DNA of 64,000 bases from Bog-473 sp963821755 (GTDB lineage: Bacteria; Actinomycetota; Acidimicrobiia; Acidimicrobiales; RAAP-2): positions 806,001-870,000 of the forward strand of contig CAWGEX010000005.1 in assembly GCA_963821755.1 (NCBI GenBank), in the 5' to 3' direction. Positions 33,964 through 42,613 of the stretch are shown here, in pieces; the stretch's first letter is position 1, and each line of letters starts with the position of its first letter. A program made the translations under genes and the position numbers. Under the pieces are notes generated by a model that saw nothing but the letters and a program-made list of their open reading frames with translations, had not been told where the DNA came from and made no database searches.

Positions 33964-34932
33964 ATGAAAGCAGCGGTGTACTACGAGACGGGCGGCCCGG
34001 ACGTCTTCCGTTACGAAGACGTGCCCGATCCCACCATCGGGAGCGGTGACATCCTGGTCCAGGTCGAGGCGGTGAGCATCGAAGGTGGGGACACGCTCAG
34101 TCGACTGGGCGGCGACCTGAATGCGACGCCGCACATCGTGGGGTACCAGTGCGCCGGGACCGTGGTGGCCAAGGGTGAGCAGGTCACGGCCTTCGCAGTC
34201 GGGGACCGGGTCGTCACGGTGGGCATCGACGGCTCCCACGCGGAGCTGCGGGCCGTGCCCGAGTCATTCGCCTGGAAGATTCCCGACCAACTGCCCACCG
34301 ACCAGGCCGCCTGCGTGCCGGTGCCGTTCGGGACGGCCGACGATTGCCTCTTCGAGTTTGGGCACCTGGTGGCGGGCGAGACGGCCCTGATTCATGCCGG
34401 TGCCGGAGGTGTGGGGATCGCCGCCGTCCAGATGGCGAAGCGGGCCGGAGCCCGGGTCCTCGCCACGGCATCGAGCGACGACAAGCTGGAACGGTTGACC
34501 GAGCTCGGGCTCGACGAGGGGATCAACTACCGCCGCGATGACTTCGTGGCCGAGGCGCGACGTCTGACCGACGGCCGCGGGGTCGATGTCATTGTGGACT
34601 CGGTGGGAGGTGCCACGTTGCAGGGAAGCGTGCGGGCGCTGGCCTACCGGGGCCGTTGTGTGACGGTCGGTGATGCGGGACGCGCGCCAGCCGAACTTCT
34701 CGACATCTCCACCCTTCGACCCAACAACCAGTCGTTGTCGGGCTACTTCCTCGGGGCCGAGCTGCTGATGTCGCCGCGTCCGCACGCCATGATCGCCCGC
34801 CATCTGGGTGACATCGCCCGAGGTGAGCTCCGCGTCGTGATCGACCGGGCCTTTCCGCTGTCCGAGGCGGCGGAGGCCCACCGGTACATCGAGAGCCGCC
34901 AGGCCTTCGGGCGGGTATTGCTGACTCCGTAG
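33964..34932 (+). CDS. Zinc-free quinone oxidoreductase / MDR family
   Basis: 322 residues starting at the ATG at 33964 (GGGAGCGG before it). The opening 'MKAAVYYETGGPDVFRYEDVPDP' is the MDR hallmark. The Rossmann motif is 'AGAGGVGIAAVQMAKRAGARVLATAS' in outline, followed by 'GLDEGINYR' and 'VDVIVDSVGGATLQG'. The zinc-ligating Cys and His of alcohol dehydrogenases are absent, pointing to NADPH:quinone or enone reduction. Divergent from the SDR-DUF3445 operon. The end overlaps a decamer tandem repeat. Confidence 0.92.
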   Translation: MKAAVYYETGGPDVFRYEDVPDPTIGSGDILVQVEAVSIEGGDTLSRLGGDLNATPHIVGYQCAGTVVAKGEQVTAFAVGDRVVTVGIDGSHAELRAVPESFAWKIPDQLPTDQAACVPVPFGTADDCLFEFGHLVAGETALIHAGAGGVGIAAVQMAKRAGARVLATASSDDKLERLTELGLDEGINYRRDDFVAEARRLTDGRGVDVIVDSVGGATLQGSVRALAYRGRCVTVGDAGRAPAELLDISTLRPNNQSLSGYFLGAELLMSPRPHAMIARHLGDIARGELRVVIDRAFPLSEAAEAHRYIESRQAFGRVLLTP

Positions 34933-34960
34933 TCGCCATCAGTCGCCATAAGTCGCCTGA
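34931..34960. repeat. Three tandem decamers (AGTCGCCATM)
   Basis: AGTCGCCATC, AGTCGCCATA and AGTCGCCTGA lie head to tail at the stop codon of the quinone oxidoreductase. The first repeat includes part of its TAG. Probably slippage-generated. Confidence 0.75.
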
Positions 34961-35011
34961 GATACGGCGATCGGGCGATCCGCTTCCCGCCCTCATGACG
35001 GCCGATCCCTC

Positions 35012-35017
35012 TAGCAT
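35012..35017 (+). promoter_or_regulatory. -10 element of the PlsC-like gene, implying a leaderless mRNA
   Basis: TAGCAT ends six bases before the ATG at 35024, and no Shine-Dalgarno is present. Same geometry as at the MarR gene. Confidence 0.35.
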
Positions 35018-35023
35018 CAGCCC

Positions 35024-36350
35024 ATGCGTCGGCTGGCCGATCGGGGGATGAGGGGTCTGGCCCGGCTCTTGGTCCACGTCTTCTTCCGTCGGATCGAGTT
35101 GCAAAACGGGGACCGGATGCCGGCGACCGGACCGGTGGTGTTGGTGGCCAACCATCTCAACGGACTGGTCGACGGCCTCCTGCTCATGGCCACGCTCAGT
35201 CGCTACCCCAGATTTCTCGGCAAGTCGACGCTCTTCAAGATTCTTCCGCTCTGGCCGTTCTTGAAGTTCGCCGGGGTCATACCCGTGTACCGAGTCATCG
35301 ACGGCGCCCCAGGGGATCACAACGTCTCGGCCTTCGCCACCTGCCACAAGATCCTGGCCGGGGGCGGCACGGTGGCGCTCTTCCCCGAGGGGATCAGCCA
35401 CGACGAGTCGTCCTTGCAACCATTGCGGACCGGTGCCGCCCGGATCGCCCTGGAAGCCGGGGCCGACGGCGGCATTGCCGGTGTGGTGACGGTGGCTGTT
35501 GGTCTCACCTATGACGCCAAGGCCCGCTTTCGTTCCCGTGCCCTGGTGCGGGTGGCCGAGCCCGTCAGTCATTTCCCGCTGGACCGCGGCGCACCGCTCC
35601 GAGGGCCGCGATGCCGTCCGCCAATTCACCGACGATGTGGCCCAACAGCTGACCACCGTGAGCCCGACCTACGCGTCATGGGAGCAGGCCGAGCGGCTCT
35701 CCCGGGTGGCCGACGTGGTGGCGCGTCCCCCTGAGCTCGGCCTGCCCGCCGATGTCACCATGGCCGACCGGGTCGACGTGACGGAGCGCCTCGCCGTGGC
35801 CGAGCAGTGTCATACGCGGCGGACCGAGGTGCGCAGGCTGCTGGCGACCTTCGAGGCCTACGAACGCGATCTCGAACTGCTCGGACTCAACGATGCCCAA
35901 GTGGCGGCCAAGTACGGCCCGGGGAAACTTCGGGGCGCGGTGCTGTGGTCCGTGCTCAAGGTCCTCATGGCACTGCCCCTGGCGGCCATCGGCGTCGTCG
36001 TGCATGTCGTCCCGTACCAGATCATCAAGCAGCTGGCCAAGAGGCCGGCCAATGAGGGGATGAAAGCCACGGTCAAGCTTCTGGGCTGTTTTGCGCTGTT
36101 TACCCTCGTCTACGTCGCGTTGGGCATCGTGGTCGGTCGGGCCGCCGGTCCCTGGGCCGGGCTCCTGGTCGCCGTGGCCGCTCCGTTGTGCGGCTACGTG
36201 ACGGTGCGGGTGGCCGAGAGGGTCAAGCGCATCGGTGGACTGGTGGAGGGATACCGCACGGTCAAAGACCGCAGGGTGGGGTTGGCGACCGTGTTCGCCC
36301 ATCGGACGGCCGTGGTCGACGCCGCCCGGGCGGTCTTGGTCTTGACGTGA
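35024..36350 (+). pseudogene. PlsC-like 1-acylglycerol-phosphate acyltransferase with C-terminal membrane domain, one frameshift
   Basis: About 441 residues are encoded in two frames joined near 35595-35605, where one extra base has to be skipped ('HFPLDRGA' then 'HRSEGRDAVRQF'). The first part has the acyltransferase motifs 'NHLNGLVDG' (His-x4-Asp type), 'FPEGISHDESSLQPLRTGA' and 'GVVTVAVGLTY'. The second has helices around 'MALPLAAIGVVVHVVPYQIIKQLAKRP' and 'LFTLVYVALGIVVGRAAGPWAGLLVAVAAPLCGYV'. It should acylate lysophosphatidic acid or a similar lipid at the membrane. The downstream part is intact, favouring a sequencing error over decay. The stop overlaps the next gene's GTG. Confidence 0.82.
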
Positions 36351-37111
36351 AGCGGACCAGCCTGAGCTACGGGCCGGCGCACGCGCAGGTGGCCGAAATC
36401 TGGCGTCCACCCGAAGGGGGAGGCGACCGACCCGTCGTCGTGCTGATCCACGGCGGCTTCTGGCGGCAGGTCTATACCAAGCGATTGATGCACCCCCTGG
36501 CCGCTGCCGTTGTCCGACACGGATGGGTGGCCTACAACATCGAGTATCGGCGGGTCGGCCCCTTCGGTGGTGGCGGTTGGCCCGAGACCTTTGCCGACGT
36601 CGCGGCGGCCGTGAACGCGTTGTCCGATGTCGACGGCATCGATCGCGCCCGCATCGTCACCTGCGGGCACTCGGCTGGAGGGCAGTTGGCGCTGTGGGCG
36701 GGAACGGCGCGCCCCACCCTCGGTCCCGCCCGGTCGGTCGCCGTTCGCGCCGCCATCTCCCTGGCCGGCGTGGTCGATCTGGCGGCGGCGGCGCGGCTCG
36801 GGGTGGGCGGCGGCGCGGTGGACGCGCTCATGGGGGGCGGCCCCGACGATGTCCCCGAGCGCTACGCACTGGGTTCGCCCGCGGCCCAGCTGCCCCTCGG
36901 TATTCCGCAGTACCTGGTGCACGGCACCGCCGATTCGAGCGTGCCGGCGTCGCTCAGCGCCGCCTACGTCGAGCAGGCGGTGGCCCTGGGCGATGACGCC
37001 ACCTTCGTCCCGCTGGCCGGGGTCGGCCATATGGAGATGATCAAACCCGCCGGCACCGCGTTTGACCAGGTGACAGGTGTGCTCGATCGGTTCTCGATCC
37101 CCGCCGTCTGA
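36347..37111 (+). CDS. Alpha/beta hydrolase (kynurenine-formamidase/BD-FAE-like)
   Basis: 254 residues, starting at GTG 36347 within the stop of the acyltransferase (GTGA overlap). 'VLIHGGFWRQVYTK' is the HGG oxyanion motif of arylformamidase-like esterases, with the nucleophile in 'CGHSAGGQLALW', the acid Asp near 'VHGTADSSVP' and the His in 'GVGHMEMI'. Cytosolic esterase or peptidase-type hydrolase. It may be wrongly assumed to act on tryptophan metabolites, as no kynurenine gene is nearby. It ends 22 bases before a perfect palindrome. Confidence 0.88.
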   Translation: MKRTSLSYGPAHAQVAEIWRPPEGGGDRPVVVLIHGGFWRQVYTKRLMHPLAAAVVRHGWVAYNIEYRRVGPFGGGGWPETFADVAAAVNALSDVDGIDRARIVTCGHSAGGQLALWAGTARPTLGPARSVAVRAAISLAGVVDLAAAARLGVGGGAVDALMGGGPDDVPERYALGSPAAQLPLGIPQYLVHGTADSSVPASLSAAYVEQAVALGDDATFVPLAGVGHMEMIKPAGTAFDQVTGVLDRFSIPAV

Positions 37112-37133
37112 CCGGGCCCACCGGTCGCCGCGT

Positions 37134-37161
37134 GGGCCGCCTCAGCCGGCTGAGGCGGCCC
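37134..37161. terminator. Bidirectional terminator: 28-bp perfect palindrome
   Basis: The 14-base half GGGCCGCCTCAGCC at 37134-37147 is followed directly by its exact reverse complement at 37148-37161. It sits between the convergent hydrolase (ends 37111) and glucose-6-phosphate dehydrogenase, and includes the latter's stop codon. It works as a stem-loop from both strands. Confidence 0.85.
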
Positions 37162-38623
37162 GGCGCCAGCTGCGCTCGAAGGGCAGGCGCCACTTCCGCG
37201 GTTCGATGAGCTCCCCGATCGATGCCGGTCCCCAGGATCCCCGGGCGTAGGGCTGGACCGGCGGGGGCTTCTCGAGCAGGGGCGCCGAGAGCTCCCAGAG
37301 CCGCTCGATGCCCTCGGCCGTGTTGAACAAGGTGTGGTCGCCCACCATGGCATCGTGGATCAGCCGCTCGTAGGCCTCGAGGATGTCGGCATCCTGGCCC
37401 GTTTCGTGCAGGGCGAACTGCAGGCTCAACTTCTCCAGGTTCATGCCCGGGCCCGGCTTCTTGCCGTAGAACGAGAGCGAGAGCTTGGAGGCGTCGGCCA
37501 GGTCGAAGGTGAGGTGGTCCGGTCCTTTGGCCCCGACGCCCGAGCCGGGCGGGAACATACTCTTGGGCGGCTCGCGGAAGGCGATGGAGATGATGCGTTC
37601 CCCGCCCCCCAGCTGCTTCCCGGTGCGCAGGAAGAACGGGACGCCGGCCCAGCGCCAGTTGTCGATCTCGCAGCGCAGGGCCACGAACGTCTCGGTGTCC
37701 GAGTCGGCCGCCACGCCGGGCGTCTGCCGGTAGCCCTCGTACTGACCACGCACGACCTGCGACACGTCGATCGGGCGGAGCGAACGGAAGACCTTGTTCT
37801 TCTCCTCGCTGATCGCCCTTGATTCCAGTGCGGTCGGGGGCTCCATGGCCATGAAGCCCAGTATCTGGAACAGATGGGTCACCACCATGTCCTTGAAGGC
37901 CCCGGTGGTCTCGTAGAAGCCGACGCGGTCGTCCACCGAAAGGGTCTCGGGGACATCGATCTGCACGTGGTCAATGTGGTCGCGATTCCAAATGGGCTCG
38001 AACAGCCCATTGGCGAACCGGAAAGCCAGAATGTTCTGGGCCGCCTCCTTGCCCAGGAAGTGGTCGATCCGGAAGACCTGGTCTTCACGGAAGATCTCAT
38101 GAACGGTGGCGTTCAACGCCTTGGCACTGGCCAGATCGGTCCCGAAGGGTTTCTCCATAATGACGCTCGACCGATCGACCAGATCGGCCTCCCGCAACAT
38201 CTGGACGACGTCGCCGGCCGCACCGGGTGGGATGCTCAAATAGTGGAGGCGGCGCGTGTCCCCGCCGAGGGAGTTCTCGGCCATCGTCACCGCGGCGGCC
38301 AAGCCGGCGGCCCCGGTCGATTGGGAGACGAAACTCAGCTTCTGCTCGAAGCCGGCCCATTCGAGCAGGGAGATCTTGCCAGTGGCGAACTGGTCGCAGG
38401 CGTGGCGGGCCACGTGCCGGAACTCCTCGTCGGTGAGCTCACTGAGGGACGTACCGACGATCCGGAAATCGGGGAGCAGACCTGATTGCGAGAGGTGCAG
38501 GAGGCCGGGCAGCAACTTGCGGGCCGCCAGGTCACCGGTGGCCCCGAAGAGCACGATCACATGGGGGAGCAGGGTGGGCGTGGGTGGGAACAGATCGTCG
38601 ACCACCGGTTCGGTATCGATCAC
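37142..38623 (-). CDS. zwf: Glucose-6-phosphate 1-dehydrogenase
   Basis: 493 residues, full length. 'VIVLFGATGDLAARKLLPGL' is the NADP loop (the family usually has GASGDL), 'RIDHFLGKEAAQNI' is the active-site signature with the catalytic His and Lys, and 'FFLRTGKQL' is the sugar-phosphate segment. It makes 6-phosphogluconolactone and NADPH in the cytosol. I start it at GTG 38623, whose first bases overlap the stop of the amidohydrolase (GTGA). It is the last gene of the minus-strand operon 43408-37142, away from other pentose-phosphate genes, which suggests a dedicated NADPH source for the reductases encoded upstream. Confidence 0.93.
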   Translation of the reverse strand: MIDTEPVVDDLFPPTPTLLPHVIVLFGATGDLAARKLLPGLLHLSQSGLLPDFRIVGTSLSELTDEEFRHVARHACDQFATGKISLLEWAGFEQKLSFVSQSTGAAGLAAAVTMAENSLGGDTRRLHYLSIPPGAAGDVVQMLREADLVDRSSVIMEKPFGTDLASAKALNATVHEIFREDQVFRIDHFLGKEAAQNILAFRFANGLFEPIWNRDHIDHVQIDVPETLSVDDRVGFYETTGAFKDMVVTHLFQILGFMAMEPPTALESRAISEEKNKVFRSLRPIDVSQVVRGQYEGYRQTPGVAADSDTETFVALRCEIDNWRWAGVPFFLRTGKQLGGGERIISIAFREPPKSMFPPGSGVGAKGPDHLTFDLADASKLSLSFYGKKPGPGMNLEKLSLQFALHETGQDADILEAYERLIHDAMVGDHTLFNTAEGIERLWELSAPLLEKPPPVQPYARGSWGPASIGELIEPRKWRLPFERSWRRAASAG

Positions 38624-39816
38624 GGCGCCGTAGCTGTCGGCTGCCGCTGGTTCAGCTCCGACGCGTTGCCCCCCATGATCTTGGCCACTGATCCGGTGTC
38701 GAGTTTTTGCAGTTCGGTCACCCAATCGGTGGGCTCGGGGAGACCTTCGATGTGCGGCCAATCCGACCCGAAGATGACCCGGTCGTCCCCCATGAGGTCG
38801 ACGATCTCGTTGACGTCGTCCTCCCAGAATGGATTGATCCAGACGTGGCGCCGGAAGGTGAGCACCGGGTCCTCCTTGAAGTAGCCCGGCATCTTGCGAG
38901 CGGTGCCGGTCAACTTCTTGAACAGGGGGGCCAGGAACTCTGAGCCGTTCTCGACCGAGGCGATGCGGACGTTGGGGAAGCGGTCGAACAGCCGCTCGAG
39001 GATCAGGGTGGCCAAGAAGTCGTGGGCCGCCCGCTCGATGGCGAACATCTTGATGCTGGCCCCGCCCGGCCCGCCCTTGAAAGAGGCGGCGAAGCCGTCG
39101 GGCGCGTACCCGTTCGATGAGAGCCCGGCATCGCCGGCGTGGACCACGACCGTGATCCCGGCCTCGTTGACCCGGGCCCAGAAGGGGTCGAACATGACAT
39201 GGGACGGCGAGTGGGGGCCGGTGATCGTGGTGGGTGCGGCCGCCCGCATGACCACCGCCCGGGCGTCCTGGTCCAGCGCCCATTCCAGCTCCCGGACCGC
39301 TTCGTCGGGGTCGGCCAGCGAGATGTAGGGAGCGGCGAAGATCCGGTCCCGGTACGCCATGCCCCAGTCCTCGGCCAGCCAACGGTTGAAGGCCCGGAAC
39401 AGGAGGACCACGGCGCCTGGGTCGTGCTTGAGGGCCTCTTCGTAGAGCATGCCCAAGGTGGGGAAGAGCCAGACCCGGGACAGGCCCTGCGTGTCCATGG
39501 TGCCGAGGCGGGCATCCCGGTCGCGGTATTCGGGTCGGATCGGCTCGGGCGTGCCCATCAGCTCGTGGAGCGGGCGGCCATCGGGATTGCCGCGGAAATA
39601 GTCCATCAGGGCACCGGCCGGCGAGATCGGGTTGAAGGTGGGATTGGTCACGGCCCGGCTGATCTGCCCGCCCAAGGCGTGGTACTTGCGCCCGCCGACG
39701 TCGACCCATTGGATGACCCGGGGACCGTGGGCGCGGTCGAGGTGGCGGGTGAAGGCATCGAGCGCCTCGTAATAGTGATTGTCGGCGTCGAAGACCGGAG
39801 TGTCGAGGGTGTGCAT
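38620..39816 (-). CDS. Amidohydrolase family protein (amidohydrolase 2 type)
   Basis: 398 residues. 'FDADNHYYEALDAF' is the N-terminal metal-binding start (with Asp-His in place of the usual His-x-His). 'VVVHAGDAG' and 'IFGSDWPHIEGL' carry the further His and Asp ligands of a TIM-barrel metal hydrolase or decarboxylase (PF04909). Such enzymes often decarboxylate or hydrolyse ring-cleavage products. Typical length. The start is ATG 39816. It overlaps the zwf start, and a hairpin (39833-39852) separates it from the nitroreductase gene. Confidence 0.9.
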   Translation of the reverse strand: MHTLDTPVFDADNHYYEALDAFTRHLDRAHGPRVIQWVDVGGRKYHALGGQISRAVTNPTFNPISPAGALMDYFRGNPDGRPLHELMGTPEPIRPEYRDRDARLGTMDTQGLSRVWLFPTLGMLYEEALKHDPGAVVLLFRAFNRWLAEDWGMAYRDRIFAAPYISLADPDEAVRELEWALDQDARAVVMRAAAPTTITGPHSPSHVMFDPFWARVNEAGITVVVHAGDAGLSSNGYAPDGFAASFKGGPGGASIKMFAIERAAHDFLATLILERLFDRFPNVRIASVENGSEFLAPLFKKLTGTARKMPGYFKEDPVLTFRRHVWINPFWEDDVNEIVDLMGDDRVIFGSDWPHIEGLPEPTDWVTELQKLDTGSVAKIMGGNASELNQRQPTATAP

Positions 39817-39832
39817 GTGATGCCTTCCAGAG

Positions 39833-39852
39833 TGAGGGGGCGACCCCCCTCA
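39833..39852 (-). terminator. Intra-operon hairpin
   Basis: TGAGGGGG at 39833-39840 pairs with CCCCCTCA at 39845-39852 (8-bp stem, 4-base loop) in the 39-base spacer before the amidohydrolase. It may reduce or time expression of the downstream amidohydrolase and zwf, or be a terminator with a promoter after it. Confidence 0.5.
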
Positions 39853-39855
39853 ACT

Positions 39856-40566
39856 TTAGGGGGCGGGCGGGGGCCCGGCCGCCGTGTGCTGGACCCCGCT
39901 GGGATCCGCCGCCCAGGCGGGGGCCTCTCCCCACCGCTCGCCGTAGACGAGCTCCGACATGGGTCGGCGGCGGACCGGGCCGTGGGAACCGACCGGTCGA
40001 CCCAAGGTGATGGTGGCCATGATGGTCGTGTCGTCGGGTATCTGAAGTAGCGCGTGTAGCTCCGCCTCGACGGCAAAGTGCCACGTCGTCATGACCCCCC
40101 CGTAGCCCAGGGCCCGGGCCGCCAGGAGCAGGTTCTGGCAGGCCGGGTAGACCGAGGCACCATCGACGTGCGACGTATGGCGGTAGGCCACGAAGCATCC
40201 GAGGACGAGGACGGGCACCGACTCGAAGTCGTCCACGTAGCCCTGCATGGTACGGGCCATCCGGGCCTTGGGGGAATTCTGGTCGGCGCCCGATCCTTCG
40301 TCGTAGCCGTCCGCTTTGCGCTTGGCCTCCCAGAACCTGCGGGCGCCGGACCCGATGATGCGTTTTGCCTCGGCTGCCACCGGTCCCTCGGTCAGCACGA
40401 TGAAACGGAAGGGTTGTCGGTTGGATCCGCTGGGGGCCCGGGTGGCGGCGAACAAGACGTCGCGCAACACCTCGTCGGGCACCGGCTCGTCCCGATAGCG
40501 CCGAATGGCCCTGGTGGTCAGGAGTCCCTCGTAGAGTCCGATGTGGTCGTCGGGTGCGGTCACCAT
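39856..40566 (-). CDS. Nitroreductase family protein
   Basis: 236 residues starting at the ATG at 40566; the frame is open upstream but that part is out of family. 'TTRAIRRYRDEPVPDEVLRDVLFAATRAPSGSNRQPFRF' is the FMN-binding start and 'ARALGYGGVMTTW' the later signature. FMN-dependent, NAD(P)H-linked reductase, usually a homodimer, acting on nitro, quinone or enone groups. The C-terminus 'RRRPMSELVYGERWGEAP' is typical of actinobacterial relatives. It lies 17 bases after the SDR. Confidence 0.92.
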   Translation of the reverse strand: MVTAPDDHIGLYEGLLTTRAIRRYRDEPVPDEVLRDVLFAATRAPSGSNRQPFRFIVLTEGPVAAEAKRIIGSGARRFWEAKRKADGYDEGSGADQNSPKARMARTMQGYVDDFESVPVLVLGCFVAYRHTSHVDGASVYPACQNLLLAARALGYGGVMTTWHFAVEAELHALLQIPDDTTIMATITLGRPVGSHGPVRRRPMSELVYGERWGEAPAWAADPSGVQHTAAGPPPAP

Positions 40567-40583
40567 CACTGACGGTAGCCCTT

Positions 40584-41372
40584 TCAGGACTGACGCAGCA
40601 TTCCGCCCCCGTCGACCTCGACCCGTTGGCCGGTGACGTAACCCGAGAGTCCCGAGACGAGGAACAGCACGACCCGGGCCACATCGGTCGGCGTGCAAAC
40701 GTGACCGAAGGGGGAGACACCGTCGAGAGTGCCGATGTCCTCCACGCCGCCCGCCTTGACCAACCGGCGGCCCATTTCCGAGACGACCAGTCCGGGCGCG
40801 ACCACGTTGACGTGCGTACCGTGGCGCTGTTCTTCTTTGGCCAAGGTGAAGGCCAGCGCCTCGAGCGCCGACTTGGCCACGTTGTAGGGGGCGCTGTGTC
40901 CGGCATTGTGGCGCGTGGCCACCGAGGACACCATGACGACGTCACCGCGGGGTCGCTCCCGCATCTGGGGCACGAAGAGGTGGGCCAGATGGAAGGCCCC
41001 CATGACATGGACGCCGAAGAGTCGCGCCATCTCCTCGGGTTCGGTCTTGCTCACCGAGCGTCCCTTGCTGGCGATGCCGGCGTTGGAGACCACGATGTCA
41101 ACGGCACCGTGGACCGCTATGACGTCATCGCGCAATTGTCGACAGTCGTCGAATGACTCGACCGCAGCCCGGTGTTTCGTGGCGGTGCCGCCGTCGGCGG
41201 CGATGGCGGCCACCGTCTCGGACGCCGCGCCCTCGTCGCGGTGATACACCACGGCCACCGTGGCCCCGGCCGCCGCCAGTTCCTGGCTGATACCCCGCCC
41301 GATGCCGCGACCGCCCCCGCTGACCAGGGCCACCCGCCCCGTGAGTTGTTCCGATGCCACCGACGTCCCCAA
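40584..41372 (-). CDS. SDR family oxidoreductase
   Basis: 262 residues. 'VSGGGRGIGRGIS' is the nucleotide loop, 'VSNAGIASKG' the NAG motif, and 'MVSSVATRHNAGHSAPYNVAKSAL' holds the catalytic Ser, Tyr and Lys. 'GYVTGQRVEVDGGGML' is the standard end. FabG-like; the 'YHRDE' after strand 2 suggests NADP(H). It lies one base from the serine hydrolase upstream, so the genes are tightly coupled in the operon. Substrate unknown. Confidence 0.93.
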   Translation of the reverse strand: MGTSVASEQLTGRVALVSGGGRGIGRGISQELAAAGATVAVVYHRDEGAASETVAAIAADGGTATKHRAAVESFDDCRQLRDDVIAVHGAVDIVVSNAGIASKGRSVSKTEPEEMARLFGVHVMGAFHLAHLFVPQMRERPRGDVVMVSSVATRHNAGHSAPYNVAKSALEALAFTLAKEEQRHGTHVNVVAPGLVVSEMGRRLVKAGGVEDIGTLDGVSPFGHVCTPTDVARVVLFLVSGLSGYVTGQRVEVDGGGMLRQS

Positions 41373-41373
41373 T

Positions 41374-42612
41374 TCAGTCGTCGATGGCTTGATACACCAG
41401 GCCCCGCAACTGGGCCCGGAACGGATAGGCGATGGACGGCATGAGTTGGGTCATGAACACGACGAAGAGATCCTCGGTCGGGTCGATCCAGAAGGCCGTG
41501 CTGGCCGCGCCGCCCCAGTAGAAGTCGCCGGCCGAACCGGCCATGGCGGTCGCCGCCGGGCCCTGTCCCACGGCGAAGCCCAACCCGAAGCCGACGCCGT
41601 CGAACCCGGCCTCGCCGAATCCCCCGACCGCCATGTCGGCCAGGGTGGCCCCACCGGGGAAGTGGTTGCGGGTCATCAGCTCGAGTGTCTTGCGCCCGAG
41701 GATCCGTCTCCCCGCCAGCTGCCCGCCGCCCACCAACATCTGGCAGAAGGCCACGTAGTCGTGCAGAGTCGAGACCAGGCCGCCGGCGCCCGAGAGGTAG
41801 GTCCGCGGCCGGAGGTAGCGGCTCGTCTCGGGGTCGTCGAAGAGCTTCGGGGTGTTGGCCGGCCGGTACTCGTACAGCGCGCTCAACCGGCCGGCCGAGG
41901 CTTCGGGGACGAAGAACCCGGTGTCCTCCATGTCGAGCGGTTCGAAGATCTCCTGTCGCAAGTAGTCATCGAAACGCTGGCCCGAGAGGATCTCCACCAG
42001 GCGACCGACGATGTCGGTGGAAAGCCCGTAGTTCCAGTGGGTGCCGGGGTGGAACTTCAGGGGGTGCTCGGCCAGGAGTGCCGTGATGCTCTCAAGTGTC
42101 ATCCCCTTGTGTTGGGCGGCCCGGGCTTCGGCGAACCGATCGTCGATCGGATTGCCCGAGAAGAGCGCGCCGGGCAGCCCGGTCGTGTGCATGAGCACGT
42201 CGCGGACGTTCATCGGGCGATCGGGCTTGACCAGGTCAATCGACCCGTCGTCGCGCACCACCCCGACCATCTGCGTGCGCCAGGCCGGGATGTAGCGGGA
42301 CACCGGGTCGGTGAGCTGGAACATGCCCCGTTCGTACAGCTGCATCAGCGCCACCGACGCGATGGGCTTGGTCATGGAGAAGATGCGAAAGATGGTGTCG
42401 TCGGCCATGGGCCGCGCCCGCTCACGGTCCATCAGTCCCAGCGTCCGCTGGTACGCCACCCGGCCATGGCGCCTCACGGCGATCTGACAACCGGCGATCT
42501 TGCCGGGCTCGATGAATTTCGTCTCGAAGTGTCGGGTGATCCGCTCGAGGCGGGCCCCGTCCATGCCGGCCGCGTCCGGCTCGACGGTCATCGTGGTCAT
42601 CGTCGTGCCCAT
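41374..42612 (-). CDS. Serine beta-lactamase-like hydrolase (class C/EstB family)
   Basis: 412 residues. The nucleophilic Ser and Lys form Ser-x-x-Lys in 'FSMTKPIAS', and the Tyr motif is 'NYGLSTD'. A 'HTTGLPGAL' loop and 'VSTLHDYVAFCQML' are typical of esterase EstB/PBP4*-like enzymes. No signal peptide is visible, so it is probably a cytosolic ester or lactone hydrolase rather than a resistance beta-lactamase. One base separates it from the SDR downstream and two bases from the SDR upstream. Confidence 0.92.
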   Translation of the reverse strand: MGTTMTTMTVEPDAAGMDGARLERITRHFETKFIEPGKIAGCQIAVRRHGRVAYQRTLGLMDRERARPMADDTIFRIFSMTKPIASVALMQLYERGMFQLTDPVSRYIPAWRTQMVGVVRDDGSIDLVKPDRPMNVRDVLMHTTGLPGALFSGNPIDDRFAEARAAQHKGMTLESITALLAEHPLKFHPGTHWNYGLSTDIVGRLVEILSGQRFDDYLRQEIFEPLDMEDTGFFVPEASAGRLSALYEYRPANTPKLFDDPETSRYLRPRTYLSGAGGLVSTLHDYVAFCQMLVGGGQLAGRRILGRKTLELMTRNHFPGGATLADMAVGGFGEAGFDGVGFGLGFAVGQGPAATAMAGSAGDFYWGGAASTAFWIDPTEDLFVVFMTQLMPSIAYPFRAQLRGLVYQAIDD

Positions 42613-42613
42613 G

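Noticed and set aside
37142..41008. One 1288-residue minus-strand frame
   Set aside because: It is glucose-6-phosphate dehydrogenase with an open frame running antiphase through the amidohydrolase and nitroreductase genes; the upstream part has no family similarity.
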